A stretch of 64,000 nt of DNA from assembly GCA_023954195.1 (NCBI GenBank), contig JAMLIK010000001.1, positions 1,054,001 to 1,118,000 of the forward strand. The letters are read 5' to 3'. This document shows, in pieces, positions 42,110 to 50,483 of the stretch. Numbering within the stretch: the first letter of the stretch is position 1; every line of letters starts with the position of its first letter. This stretch comes from Xanthobacteraceae bacterium. GTDB lineage: Bacteria; Pseudomonadota; Alphaproteobacteria; Rhizobiales; Xanthobacteraceae. Made by a program: the position numbers and the translations under genes. The notes beneath the pieces were generated by a model. That model was not told the DNA's origin. It was given only the letters and a program-made list of their open reading frames with translations, and did no database searches.

Positions 42110-43896
42110 TGAAAGACCGTGGTCCGCTGCCGTTCCAGGCGCCCCTGATCGTCGTGATTGCGTTGATCGCCCTGTTGCCGCTGGCGCCGGTGGCGTCGGC
42201 ATGGATCACGTCGTTCAACTATATCGGCCTGTTCGCGCTGGTGGCGCTCGGCCTTGTGCTGCTGATCGGCAGCGCCAACATGCTGTCATTCGGTCAGGCC
42301 GCCTTCGTCGGGCTCGGCGCCTACACCACCGCGCTGGTGACGACGCTCGCGGGGCTGTCGCCATGGCTCGGCCTCGTCCTCGGATGGCTGGTCACGGGCA
42401 TCGCCGCGTACCTGATCGGCCTTATCACGCGGCGGCTTTCCGGGCACTACCTCGCCATCGCGACCATGGCGGTGGGAATGGCGATCTACTTCGCCTTCGC
42501 CAATCTGGAGGTGCTCGGGAAGAACGACGGCCTCAACGCGCTGCCGCATCTGTCGATCCTCGGCTTCTCGTTCGAGCGCTCCGAACGGATGTATTATGTC
42601 ATCTGGGGCACCGTGGCGCTGGCGGCGCTCGGGGTCCGCAATCTGCTCAGCTCCCGCATCGGCCGCGCGATGCGCGCGCTCGCGCTCGGCGACACCATGC
42701 CGGAAGCCAACGGCATCGATACCGCGCGGCTGAAGGTTCTGACCTTCGTTCTCGCAGCCTTGCTGGCATCGACGTCAGGCTGGCTCTACGCGCACCTGCA
42801 ACGCGCCGTCAGTCCGATCCCGTTCGGCCTGACGCACGGCACCGAGTATGTCTTCATGACGGTTCTCGGCGGCGCCAGCAGTGTCTGGGGGGCGATCCTC
42901 GGCGCCGGCCTTTTCGTGCTTCTGGACGACGTGCTGCGCAATCTGCTGCCGCGCCTTTTGGGCGGCGACGGCCATTACGAATTGGTCGCGCTGGGCGTGA
43001 TGCTGATCGTCATCCTCCAGCGCGCGCGCGACGGCCTGTGGCCGTTTCTAGCGCGGCGAATGACGGAATACCGGCTCGCCGAAGCGCCGGCGCAGGCGCC
43101 GGTCCTGCCGGCGCGGCCCAGGCCCGCCCCCGGCGAACCGGTTCTGGAGGCGCGCGGACTCCAGAAACGCTTCGGCGGCCTCGTCGCGGTCAGCAATGTG
43201 AGCTTCGATATCAAGGCCGGGGAAATCCTGGCGCTGATCGGCCCCAATGGCGCCGGCAAGTCGACGACGTTCGACCTCGTCACCTCGGTGCAACGCCTGA
43301 GCGCCGGCGAGGTCTCGTTCCGCGGAACCAAAATTTCCGATCTGCCGTCACGCGCCGTCTTCGCGCTCGGCGTCGGCCGCACGTTCCAGCACGCCAACCT
43401 GCTGCCGAACATGTCGGTGCTGGAAAACGCCGCGCTGGGCGCGCATCTGCGCGGCGACGGGCACGCCATCGGCGATGTGCTCGCCAGCGCCTCGCGTCTC
43501 AACCGGGCCGAGGAGCGCAAGCTGCTGCACGAAGCGGCGAAGCAACTCGACCGCGTTGGCCTCGGAGACAGTCTCTACACCGCGGCGGGCAATCTGGCGC
43601 TCGGGCAGCAGCGGCTGGCGGAGATCGCGCGCGCGCTTTGCGGCGACCCCACGCTGCTGCTGCTGGACGAACCGGCGGCCGGCCTGCGCTACTTCGAAAA
43701 GGTCGCGTTGTCGTCGCTGCTGCACCAGCTCCGCAGCGAGGGGATGAGCATTCTTCTGGTCGAGCACGACATGGAGTTCCTGATGGAGCTGGCCGATCGC
43801 GTGATCGTCATGGATTTCGGGCGCTTGATCGCATCGGGCACCCCCGAGCAGGTGCAAAACGACCCGGCGGTCCGGCGCGCCTATCTTGGCGATTGA
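42109..43896 (+). CDS. Fused ABC importer permease and ATP-binding protein (LivM-LivG type)
   Basis: This single 595-residue protein joins a LivM-like permease and a LivG-like ATPase. The membrane part (about residues 1-310) has ten or so helices and the segment MTVLGGASSVWGAILGAGLF. A Pro/Ala linker (APVLPARPRPAPGEPV) follows. The ATPase from about 345 has Walker A GPNGAGKS(TT), the signature LALGQQRLAEIARAL (an unusual LALGQQ in place of LSGGQ), Walker B LLLLDEPAAGL and the H-loop LLVEHDMEFLM. It is coupled to the LivH gene before it. The fusion occurs in other proteobacteria. Substrate type is not predictable, as Liv-like importers carry amino acids, aromatic acids or amides. Confidence 0.92.
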   Translation: MKDRGPLPFQAPLIVVIALIALLPLAPVASAWITSFNYIGLFALVALGLVLLIGSANMLSFGQAAFVGLGAYTTALVTTLAGLSPWLGLVLGWLVTGIAAYLIGLITRRLSGHYLAIATMAVGMAIYFAFANLEVLGKNDGLNALPHLSILGFSFERSERMYYVIWGTVALAALGVRNLLSSRIGRAMRALALGDTMPEANGIDTARLKVLTFVLAALLASTSGWLYAHLQRAVSPIPFGLTHGTEYVFMTVLGGASSVWGAILGAGLFVLLDDVLRNLLPRLLGGDGHYELVALGVMLIVILQRARDGLWPFLARRMTEYRLAEAPAQAPVLPARPRPAPGEPVLEARGLQKRFGGLVAVSNVSFDIKAGEILALIGPNGAGKSTTFDLVTSVQRLSAGEVSFRGTKISDLPSRAVFALGVGRTFQHANLLPNMSVLENAALGAHLRGDGHAIGDVLASASRLNRAEERKLLHEAAKQLDRVGLGDSLYTAAGNLALGQQRLAEIARALCGDPTLLLLDEPAAGLRYFEKVALSSLLHQLRSEGMSILLVEHDMEFLMELADRVIVMDFGRLIASGTPEQVQNDPAVRRAYLGD

Positions 43897-43906
43897 GGAG
43901 ACAACG

Positions 43907-44659
43907 ATGGCTCCTGTTCTCGACGTGAAAGGATTGCAGGTTCGCTACGGCGGCGTTCCGGCGTTGGCGGACGTCGATATCGTGGTGGAGCAAGGCGCCA
44001 TCGTTTCGGTGATCGGCCCCAATGGCGCCGGCAAGTCGACGCTGCTCAACGCGGTGATGGGCATCCTTCCCGCCAACGCCGCAGCGCGCGGCCAGATCAG
44101 GTTCGAAGGTGTCGAATTCTCCGGGCTTGGCGTCGAGAAACGCGTCTTCGGCGGCTTGAGTCTCGTTCCGGAGCGGCGGGAATTGTTCGGCTCGATGACG
44201 GTCGCGGACAACCTGCTGCTCGGCGCGCAGCGGCTGCGCCATCTCGGCGAGGCCAACCCGATGTCCCAGATCGATATGATCTACGAGATGTTTCCGCGCC
44301 TGAAGGAGCGGCGCGCGCAGTTCGCCGCGACCCTGTCCGGCGGCGAGCGGCAGATGCTGGCGATCGGGCGCGCGCTGATGGCCAAGCCGCGGCTCCTGAT
44401 GCTCGACGAGCCCAGCCTCGGGCTTGCGCCGCTGGTGGCGCGGGAGACGCTGAATCTGGTGAGCAGGCTCAGCGCGACCACGTCGATCCTGCTTGTCGAG
44501 CAGAACGCCAAGGCGGCGCTCAACGTCTCGGATGCCGGTTACGTGATGGAGATGGGCAAGATGACGGCGCATGGACCGGCTTCGAGCCTGGCGAACGATC
44601 CAAGAATTATCGAGGCCTATCTGGGGGTCGGAAAGAAGAAAGCAAAGCCCGGAGATTGA
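43907..44659 (+). CDS. ABC importer ATP-binding protein, LivF type
   Basis: This ATPase of 250 residues is the partner of the fused LivM-LivG protein. It has VLDVKGLQVRYGG at the start, Walker A GPNGAGKSTLLNAVMG (about 38-53) and the signature LSGGERQMLAIGRALM (about 143). Walker B is LLMLDEPSLGLAP and the H-loop ILLVEQNAKAAL. GAGGAG lies 6 bases before the ATG. It begins ten bases after the fusion gene stop and precedes the binding protein gene, completing an ABC importer of four proteins. Confidence 0.94.
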   Translation: MAPVLDVKGLQVRYGGVPALADVDIVVEQGAIVSVIGPNGAGKSTLLNAVMGILPANAAARGQIRFEGVEFSGLGVEKRVFGGLSLVPERRELFGSMTVADNLLLGAQRLRHLGEANPMSQIDMIYEMFPRLKERRAQFAATLSGGERQMLAIGRALMAKPRLLMLDEPSLGLAPLVARETLNLVSRLSATTSILLVEQNAKAALNVSDAGYVMEMGKMTAHGPASSLANDPRIIEAYLGVGKKKAKPGD

Positions 44660-44751
44660 CACTGACCATCGTGCCGGTCGCCGAACCAGGGATGCGGCCG
44701 CCACGCTTTATTGAGACGCTTCAATCCAGCAAAACCATGAGAGGGGACGCT

Positions 44752-45906
44752 ATGTTAAAGATATTGGCTTTATCGGCTGCCATCGGTCTGGTGAGTTTCG
44801 GCGCGCGCGCCGACAACAACGATCCGGTCCGAGTGGGGATCATTCTGTCCGCGACCGGACCGGCATCGTCGCTCGGCGTGCCGCAGCGCAAGGCCGCGAG
44901 CCTGCTCCCGACCGAGCTCTCGGGACACAAGATTCAATTCCACATCGAAGACGATGCCTCGGATCCCGCGCAGGCGGTAAAAGCCGCGCGCAAGCTCCTG
45001 CTCGACGAGAAGGTGGACGTGCTGATCGGCCCGAACACGACGGTCTCGTCGCTGGCCGTTCTCGACGTGGTCAGCGAAGCGAAAACGCCGATGGTGAGTT
45101 TCGCCGGAAGTTCCCGGATCGTTTCGCCGGTGGACGCCAAGCGCCACTGGACCTTCAAATCCGTTCCCGATGAATCGCTGATGGCGGAGACCACGCTCAA
45201 GCACATGGCGTCGAACGGGATCAAGAAGCTGGCGCTGATCGCCACCGGCGACGCGCTCGGGGACACCTGGGACGACGAACTCGGCAAGCTGGTGCCGAAG
45301 TACGGCATCTCCCTGGTGGCCAAGGAGCGTTACGCCGCAACCGACATGTCGGTGGTGGCCCAGGTCGCGAAGATCATGGAGGCGAAGCCCGAGGCGGTCC
45401 TGATCGCGGTCGCGGCCACGCCCGCGGCGCTGCCGGCGCAGACGCTGCGCGAGCAAGGCTACAAGGGCAAGATCTATTTCACTTACGCCGCGCTCAATCC
45501 GGAAGTGCTCAAGCTCGGCGGCAAGAAGATGGAAGGCGCGATCGCCGCCTACACGCCGGCGATGGATATCGACCATCTGCCCCCGAACGATCCGGTGCGT
45601 CTGCTGGTCGACCCGATCCGCAAGCGTTACGAGGCCGCCAACAACGGGCAATGGTCGACCAATGCGCTGAGCATCATCGCGGCGTGGAATCTGGTCGAGG
45701 CGGGGCTGAAGCAGACCCTGACCACAAACCGGCCCGGCACCCCGGAGTTCAGGGCGACGCTGCGCGACAGGCTCGAAGAACAAAAAGATCTGATTACCGC
45801 GGTGGGCCCGGTGTCGATGTCGAAGACCAATCATGCCGGCTTCGACCAGCGCGCCACCGCGCTGTTCGAGGTGACCAACGGCGCCTGGAAGCTCATCACC
45901 AAGTAA
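44752..45906 (+). CDS. ABC importer substrate-binding protein, branched-chain type
   Basis: This periplasmic receptor of about 384 residues has a signal peptide (MLKILALSAAIGLVSFGARA) and the Peripla_BP_6 fold. The mature start is DPVRVGIILSATGPASSLGV. The family segments DASDPAQAVKAARKLLLDEK and VDVLIGPNTTVSSLAVLDV occur near residues 65-105. ATG 44752 has AGGGGA upstream; an in-frame ATG at 44737 is less likely because it would precede the signal peptide with charged residues. It is the specificity subunit of the importer and thus a handle on the compound that the F420 island handles. No ligand can be read from the sequence. Confidence 0.93.
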   Translation: MLKILALSAAIGLVSFGARADNNDPVRVGIILSATGPASSLGVPQRKAASLLPTELSGHKIQFHIEDDASDPAQAVKAARKLLLDEKVDVLIGPNTTVSSLAVLDVVSEAKTPMVSFAGSSRIVSPVDAKRHWTFKSVPDESLMAETTLKHMASNGIKKLALIATGDALGDTWDDELGKLVPKYGISLVAKERYAATDMSVVAQVAKIMEAKPEAVLIAVAATPAALPAQTLREQGYKGKIYFTYAALNPEVLKLGGKKMEGAIAAYTPAMDIDHLPPNDPVRLLVDPIRKRYEAANNGQWSTNALSIIAAWNLVEAGLKQTLTTNRPGTPEFRATLRDRLEEQKDLITAVGPVSMSKTNHAGFDQRATALFEVTNGAWKLITK

Positions 45907-45921
45907 ACGATCCGCCCGGAA

Positions 45922-45950
45922 GCCGGGAGCCTCGGCTTGGGGCTCCCGGC
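45922..45950 (+). terminator. GC-rich hairpin after the importer genes
   Basis: GCCGGGAGCC (45922-45931) and GGCTCCCGGC (45941-45950) form a perfect 10-base stem with a 9-base loop. No U-run follows, so it may act as an RNA-stabilising or attenuating structure between the importer genes and the downstream enzyme genes rather than a full terminator. Confidence 0.5.
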
Positions 45951-46061
45951 CGCCGCGGCGGCTTTGTCTACCAGGACACAGACCATCCGCGGCCGCGCGG
46001 ATACAAGCATCGACAAAGCACGCGCTATCTTCCTTCAACGCCCCAGAAAGGCAGGCCGACT

Positions 46062-46499
46062 GTGGAGACCACGTTCATCAATCTTGCCAAGAACAAGACG
46101 CGAAACATTCCTGGCATCAAGGGAACGGGAATTGCAGCCGCGTTTTCCGATGCGGTCCGCGTCGATTATTCCGATCACTTCACTCTCTATGTTTCCGGAA
46201 AGCTCGCGACCGACTCCGACGGCAATATCGTCGGCCGGACCATGGCCGAGCAGGCCGAGCGCGCGCTCCAGAACATCAAGGAAATTCTTGAGCAGCAGGG
46301 CGCGGGCATGGAGCACATCGTCCGCACCCTGATTTTCGTCACTCAAATCGATACGCAATCGCTGCGCGAGATTCACGAGGTCCGGGCGCGGTTCTTCAAG
46401 GATGGCCGCTTCCCCGCCAGCACCCTCGTTCGCACCAGCCAGTTGGTTCGCGACGGCGGCCTGATCGAGATCGAAGCCGAGGCGGTGGTGCCACGCTGA
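46062..46499 (+). CDS. Rid-family protein lacking the RidA catalytic Arg
   Basis: This 145-residue YjgF/YER057c/UK114 (Rid) family protein has the trimer fold pattern: FTLYVSGKLATDSDGNIVG near residue 43, then AEQAERALQNIKEILEQQG, and RTLIFVTQIDTQSLREIHE. RidA deaminates reactive enamines/imines and needs an Arg in a PxRS-type motif. Here the motif reads GRFPASTLVRTSQL, so that Arg is Ser. The protein therefore belongs to another Rid subgroup, many of which are found in catabolic operons. The start is GTG 46062, which gives a normal family length. It may assist an imine or enamine step of the neighbouring pathway, but that is inference. Confidence 0.85.
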   Translation: METTFINLAKNKTRNIPGIKGTGIAAAFSDAVRVDYSDHFTLYVSGKLATDSDGNIVGRTMAEQAERALQNIKEILEQQGAGMEHIVRTLIFVTQIDTQSLREIHEVRARFFKDGRFPASTLVRTSQLVRDGGLIEIEAEAVVPR

Positions 46500-46569
46500 C
46501 TCCTGCGCGCGGGGCGTCGCGGTCGCGCGGCGCCTTCGCGAGTGCTCAACCGTACGAGCGAGAAAGCCC

Positions 46570-47511
46570 ATGTCCCTGCGCGTCGGAATTTCCATCCCCC
46601 AGTCCGGAGACCAGGTCCTCGATATCGCGCGGCTGCGCCGGTTCGTGACGCGGGCCGAGGCGATCGGTTTCGACAGCCTGTGGGTGGCCGAGCAGATCTT
46701 CGGACCGGGACCGCGCCTCGATGCGCTGGGACTGCTGACCTATACGGCGGCGATGACTTCGCGCGTTCAACTGGTCAGCGGCATTCTTCTGAGCGCGCTG
46801 CGCAGCCCGGTGCTGCTGGCCAAATCGATCGCGACGTTGGATCATCTCAGCGGCGGCCGCACCGTGATCGGCGTCGGTCTCAGCGGCGACCGGGAGGTTT
46901 ATCCGGCGATGGGATATCGCGCCGAGGATCGCGGCAAGCGTTTCGATGCCGGGATCAGACTGATGAAACGGGCGTGGACGGAGCCGTCACTGTCCGACGA
47001 AAGCGAGTTCTGGTCGATCACGGATCAGCGGCTCGAACCCAAGCCGTTGCAAAAGCCGCACCCGCCGATCTGGTTCGGCGGCTCGAATCCCAAGGCGCTC
47101 GCCCGCGCGGTCGCGCTCGGCGACGGCTGGATCGGCGCGGGCGCCGCCCCGGCCGCGCGCTTTGTCTCGGAATACGACCTGTTGCAGCAGGAACTGCGCA
47201 AGGCTCGCCGCGATCCCGCGACCTTTACCGTCGCCAAGCGGCTCTACGTCGCGGTGGCCAACGATGCTGCGGCGGCGCGGACGCGGGCGCGCCAATGGTT
47301 CGCCACCACGTATCACGGACGCGACACCGATATGGCGAGCGAGGTCTGCGTCATCGGCCCGCCGGACGCATGCGCCGAACAGATTCACCGGCTCGTCAAG
47401 GGGCGCGTCAGCCACCTTGCGCTCAGTCCCGTGTTCGACGAGACGGAGCAACTTGAAATTCTCGGCCAGGAATTGTTGCCGCGCTTGCGCCAGCTCGTTG
47501 ATAACGGATGA
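46570..47511 (+). CDS. LLM-class oxidoreductase, probably F420-dependent
   Basis: This 313-residue TIM-barrel enzyme is of the luciferase-like monooxygenase superfamily. Characteristic segments are RVGISIPQSGDQVLDIARL, the early RAEAIGFDSLWVAEQIFGPG, SGGRTVIGVGLSGDREVYPA near residue 93, and KPHPPIWFGGSNPKALARAV near 160. Bacterial members use FMN or F420. The surroundings (F420 biosynthesis genes downstream and an NADPH:F420 oxidoreductase gene upstream) make F420 the likelier cofactor, so it would reduce or oxidise a C=C, C=N or C-OH group by hydride transfer. I cannot name the substrate. The ATG follows a short gap after the Rid gene. Confidence 0.88.
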   Translation: MSLRVGISIPQSGDQVLDIARLRRFVTRAEAIGFDSLWVAEQIFGPGPRLDALGLLTYTAAMTSRVQLVSGILLSALRSPVLLAKSIATLDHLSGGRTVIGVGLSGDREVYPAMGYRAEDRGKRFDAGIRLMKRAWTEPSLSDESEFWSITDQRLEPKPLQKPHPPIWFGGSNPKALARAVALGDGWIGAGAAPAARFVSEYDLLQQELRKARRDPATFTVAKRLYVAVANDAAAARTRARQWFATTYHGRDTDMASEVCVIGPPDACAEQIHRLVKGRVSHLALSPVFDETEQLEILGQELLPRLRQLVDNG

Positions 47512-47553
47512 TCGGCGTCGACGGGCGCTCGCGACTTGCGAAAGGGTTGGAAG

Positions 47554-48528
47554 ATGCGCGCCGTGCTTTGCAAGACGTTGGATGGCGTTGATGCGCTGGA
47601 ATTGGCGTCGATCGAGCCGCCGAAGCCGGCTCCGGGCGAAGTGCTGATCCGGGTGCGGACCGCGGCCTTGAACTTTCCGGACCTTCTGATTGTCGAAGGG
47701 CGTTATCAGGTGAAGCCGCCGCTGCCGTTCGTGCCCGGAATGGAAATGGCCGGCGTGGTGCATGAACTCGGCGAGGGTGTCGATGGCCTTTCGATCGGCG
47801 ACAGGGTCTCGGCGGTGGTCACCTGGGGCGCGTTCGCGGAGTTCGCGGTCGCGCGCGCCGAACGGGTGGTGCCGCTGCCCGATACGATGGAATTCGGCGT
47901 CGGCGCCGCGCTCGGGCTCGCCTACCAGACGGTCTGGCACGCGCTGAAATCCCGCGCGCGCCTGCGGAAGGGCGAAACCCTTCTCGTTCTCGGCGCGTCG
48001 GGCGGGGTGGGTCTCGCCGCGGTGCAACTCGGGCGGCAGGTCGGCGCCACCGTGATCGCGGCGGCCTCCTCCGACGCGAAGCTCGACATATGCCGGGCCC
48101 AGGGCGCCGATCACGTGATCAATTATCGCGACGCCGATCTGCGCAAGGAGCTTCAAGCCACCGTCGGGAAGAACGGCGTCGACGTGGTGCTGGACCCGGT
48201 GGGCGGCCCCTATTCCGAACCCGCGCTGCGTTCGCTCGGCTGGCGCGGACGTTATCTCGTGGTCGGCTTCGCCGAAGGCACCGTGCCGAAACCGCCGCTC
48301 AATCTGGTGCTTTTGTCCGAACGCGACATTCTCGGCGTCTATGTCGCCGAGTTCTTCCGGCGCGAGCCGCGGGCGCGGCTCGATCTGGCTCGGGAACTGA
48401 CCGGCTTTGTCGCATCGGGGTGCTTCACGCCCGTCATATCGGCGTCGCTCCCTCTCGAACGCTTCGCCGACGCGATGAAGATCTTGCAGGGCCGCGAGGC
48501 CATCGGGAAAATATTGCTGATCATGTGA
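47554..48528 (+). CDS. Quinone-oxidoreductase-like zinc-free MDR enzyme
   Basis: This 324-residue NADPH-dependent medium-chain reductase is of the quinone oxidoreductase/enoyl reductase group. NFPDLLIVEGRYQVKPPLPF (near residue 47) and PGMEMAGVVHELGEGV are family marks. The NADPH fold LVLGASGGVGLAAVQLGRQV starts near 146, and a later GADHVINYRDADL is also typical. It lacks the zinc ligands of alcohol dehydrogenases. ATG 47554 has AAAGGG upstream. Within the cluster it may reduce an alpha,beta-unsaturated carbonyl or CoA ester after the F420-dependent step; that role is inferred from position. Confidence 0.92.
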   Translation: MRAVLCKTLDGVDALELASIEPPKPAPGEVLIRVRTAALNFPDLLIVEGRYQVKPPLPFVPGMEMAGVVHELGEGVDGLSIGDRVSAVVTWGAFAEFAVARAERVVPLPDTMEFGVGAALGLAYQTVWHALKSRARLRKGETLLVLGASGGVGLAAVQLGRQVGATVIAAASSDAKLDICRAQGADHVINYRDADLRKELQATVGKNGVDVVLDPVGGPYSEPALRSLGWRGRYLVVGFAEGTVPKPPLNLVLLSERDILGVYVAEFFRREPRARLDLARELTGFVASGCFTPVISASLPLERFADAMKILQGREAIGKILLIM

Positions 48529-48980
48529 GCGATCATAGGGATTTCCGACAAGGTATTGCCTGCAAGGCGAGAACAGCTTTCTCGGCCCGCTCGCAGCCTT
48601 TACCGCCAAGGCCGATTCCGGTCGGCGCCGAGCGGCATCGAACCATTGCGGCCGCATCCCGTGGCTTCAGCGCACGGCCAAGATTCGCGCCAGCCGCGAA
48701 CGGCTCCGCCGCGCGCACTATCGCGACAGGAGAAATATCGCGAATAGACACGCATAGGTCGGAAGCCGAGAAAGGCGGTCGACGCGCCCTGTTCAAGAAA
48801 ACGTGCGGGTGTTATCCATGACAATCCTCCCAGACAGTGTCGCGGCGACCAGGATAGAGCTTCAGAATGACCGCGGCGCCGGGCCGGCACCGGTCGATCG
48901 GCGGGCATCGAAGCCGTGTCGGCCACGTTGCGGAACCGGACGTTCTGACCTATCTGTTTTCGGCTTTTCGGACCGCGTTG
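48529..48980. other. Intergenic region before the Crp-family regulator gene
   Basis: A 452-base stretch on which I see no believable gene. A reverse frame of 87 codons (48533-48796) has no ribosome site. It contains two TATCGCGA-type near repeats around 48718-48745. The promoter of the regulator and of the second half of the cluster probably lies here, but I cannot point to a clear -35/-10 pair or Crp-like dyad. Confidence 0.45.
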
Positions 48981-49676
48981 ATGAGTGATGTTGCCTCCAT
49001 CATAGCGCCCGACTCCATCGGGCGAAATGTTTTCAAGGGACTTTCGAAGGAAGAACTCGGCAGGATCATGCGGCGCGCGACACGGCAGCGCGTCGCCGCG
49101 AAAGCGCCGATCTTTCAAATCGGCGACCTTGCCGAGAACGTGCTGATAATCGAATCCGGGCGCGTGCGCACGATCTACACGGCGGCGGACGGGCAGGAAT
49201 ACACCACAGGCATCTGGTCGCGCGGCTACGCGGTCGGCCTCATCAGCGCGATCATGGCGTCGCGGCGGATTCTTTCGGTCGAAGCAATCGACGATGTCAG
49301 CCTGCTGGCGCTCCCGATCGCGGATCTTGAGAAGGTCATCGTGGAGTGTCCGGCGTTCGCGCGCAATCTGATGGAGGCGTTGGCGTTCATGGCGTCGTCG
49401 GGCATCGCCCGCGCCACCAAGCTCGCCACCAAATCCGTCCAGGCGCGTCTGGCCGCGGCGTTGATGGCCGTTGCGACGCTGCCCGAGTCGATGCGGACCG
49501 GGCACAGCGCCGAGATTGTCGGCATCAGCCATGAGGAGTGGGCGCGCCTGGTCAGCACGACGCGCCCCTGGGTGACCCAGGCGCTGTCCGACCTGCAATC
49601 GCAGGGGCTGATCGTATCCTATCGCATGCGCATCGTCATTCCGGACGTCCGTCGTTTGCGAGGTGTACGTTACTAG
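48981..49676 (+). CDS. Crp/Fnr-family transcriptional regulator
   Basis: This 231-residue regulator has an N-terminal cyclic-nucleotide-binding-like barrel (KAPIFQIGDLAENVLIIESG, with TIYTAADGQEYTTGIW near residue 73). A long dimer helix and a C-terminal winged helix (VGISHEEWARLVSTTRPWVT, about 180-199) follow. It lacks the cysteine cluster of FNR, having a single Cys, so it does not hold an iron-sulfur cluster of that kind. The recognition helix is unlike the Crp consensus. ATG 48981 is the most likely start, as the longer frame upstream lacks domain character. Its place inside the F420/catabolic run suggests it controls these genes, with an unknown effector. Confidence 0.88.
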   Translation: MSDVASIIAPDSIGRNVFKGLSKEELGRIMRRATRQRVAAKAPIFQIGDLAENVLIIESGRVRTIYTAADGQEYTTGIWSRGYAVGLISAIMASRRILSVEAIDDVSLLALPIADLEKVIVECPAFARNLMEALAFMASSGIARATKLATKSVQARLAAALMAVATLPESMRTGHSAEIVGISHEEWARLVSTTRPWVTQALSDLQSQGLIVSYRMRIVIPDVRRLRGVRY

Positions 49677-49732
49677 ACAGACGGGAGGCGGCGAGCGGCG
49701 GATAATCGGATCCATGGTGCGATAGGTGAAAC

Positions 49733-50479
49733 ATGAATCCCGCAGCAGAAACCCACCGGCCCTTCGTCAATCTCAAACGTTCGGATTCGATCGCTTGGCT
49801 CACGCTCGATCGCCCGGAGCGCCGCAATGCGCTCGGCGAGGATATTCTCGTCAGCCTTATTTCGGCATTGTCCGAATTGCGGGACGACGACACCACGCGC
49901 GTCGTCGTGCTCGGCGGCACCGCGCCGGTGTTCAGCGCCGGCGCGGAATCCAAGATCAAGTCGAACTCCTCGGACGAGGAACGGCGAACGGCGTTCGCCG
50001 GGCGAAAGTCGGCGTTTCGCCGGTTGTTCGAGCGCTCGACGGTCCTGCTCGAAGAACTCGAACAGATCACGATCGCGATGATTGGCGGACATGCCATCGG
50101 CGCCGGCTGGGGTCTGGCGCTGGCCTGCGATTTCCGGGTGGCGTCGTCGAAGGCCCAATTCTGGATTCCCGAGATTGATCTCGGCGTGCTGCTGGGTGTC
50201 GGATCGACGACGCGCCTGGTGCGCGCGGTCGGGCCGATCCGCGCCAAGGAAATCATCCTGGGCGGCGGCCGGTATTCCGCCGATCAGCTCAAGGAGCTTG
50301 GGCTGCTGACGAGCGTGGCCGCCCCCGATGCGCTGCTCGACGAAACCCGGACGATGGCGACGACCTTCGCGGCCAAGCCGTTCTCACCGCTGGCGCAGAT
50401 GAAGGCGCGCATCAACGCCATCGCCGCGAACGCCGTGCCCGCCGTCGACGTCGCAACCCAACACTTTCTGGCGAGATAA
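49733..50479 (+). CDS. Crotonase-fold enoyl-CoA hydratase/isomerase family protein
   Basis: This 248-residue crotonase-family enzyme has ITIAMIGGHAIGAGWGLALA near residue 108 and FWIPEIDLGVLLGVGSTTRL near 143. In hydratases two Glu serve catalysis. The second, in PEIDLG, is kept, but the first, normally in GGGCELA, is Gly (GAGWGLA). The reaction is therefore likely isomerisation, C-C cleavage or another crotonase reaction rather than normal hydration. The gene is followed four bases later by the CoA-transferase gene, so both should act on one CoA ester in the inferred pathway. The start is ATG 49733. Confidence 0.9.
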   Translation: MNPAAETHRPFVNLKRSDSIAWLTLDRPERRNALGEDILVSLISALSELRDDDTTRVVVLGGTAPVFSAGAESKIKSNSSDEERRTAFAGRKSAFRRLFERSTVLLEELEQITIAMIGGHAIGAGWGLALACDFRVASSKAQFWIPEIDLGVLLGVGSTTRLVRAVGPIRAKEIILGGGRYSADQLKELGLLTSVAAPDALLDETRTMATTFAAKPFSPLAQMKARINAIAANAVPAVDVATQHFLAR

Positions 50480-50483
50480 TCCG

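Noticed and set aside
48533-48796. 87-codon reverse open frame between the quinone-oxidoreductase-like and Crp-family genes
   Set aside because: No ribosome site and no recognisable pattern; probably chance.
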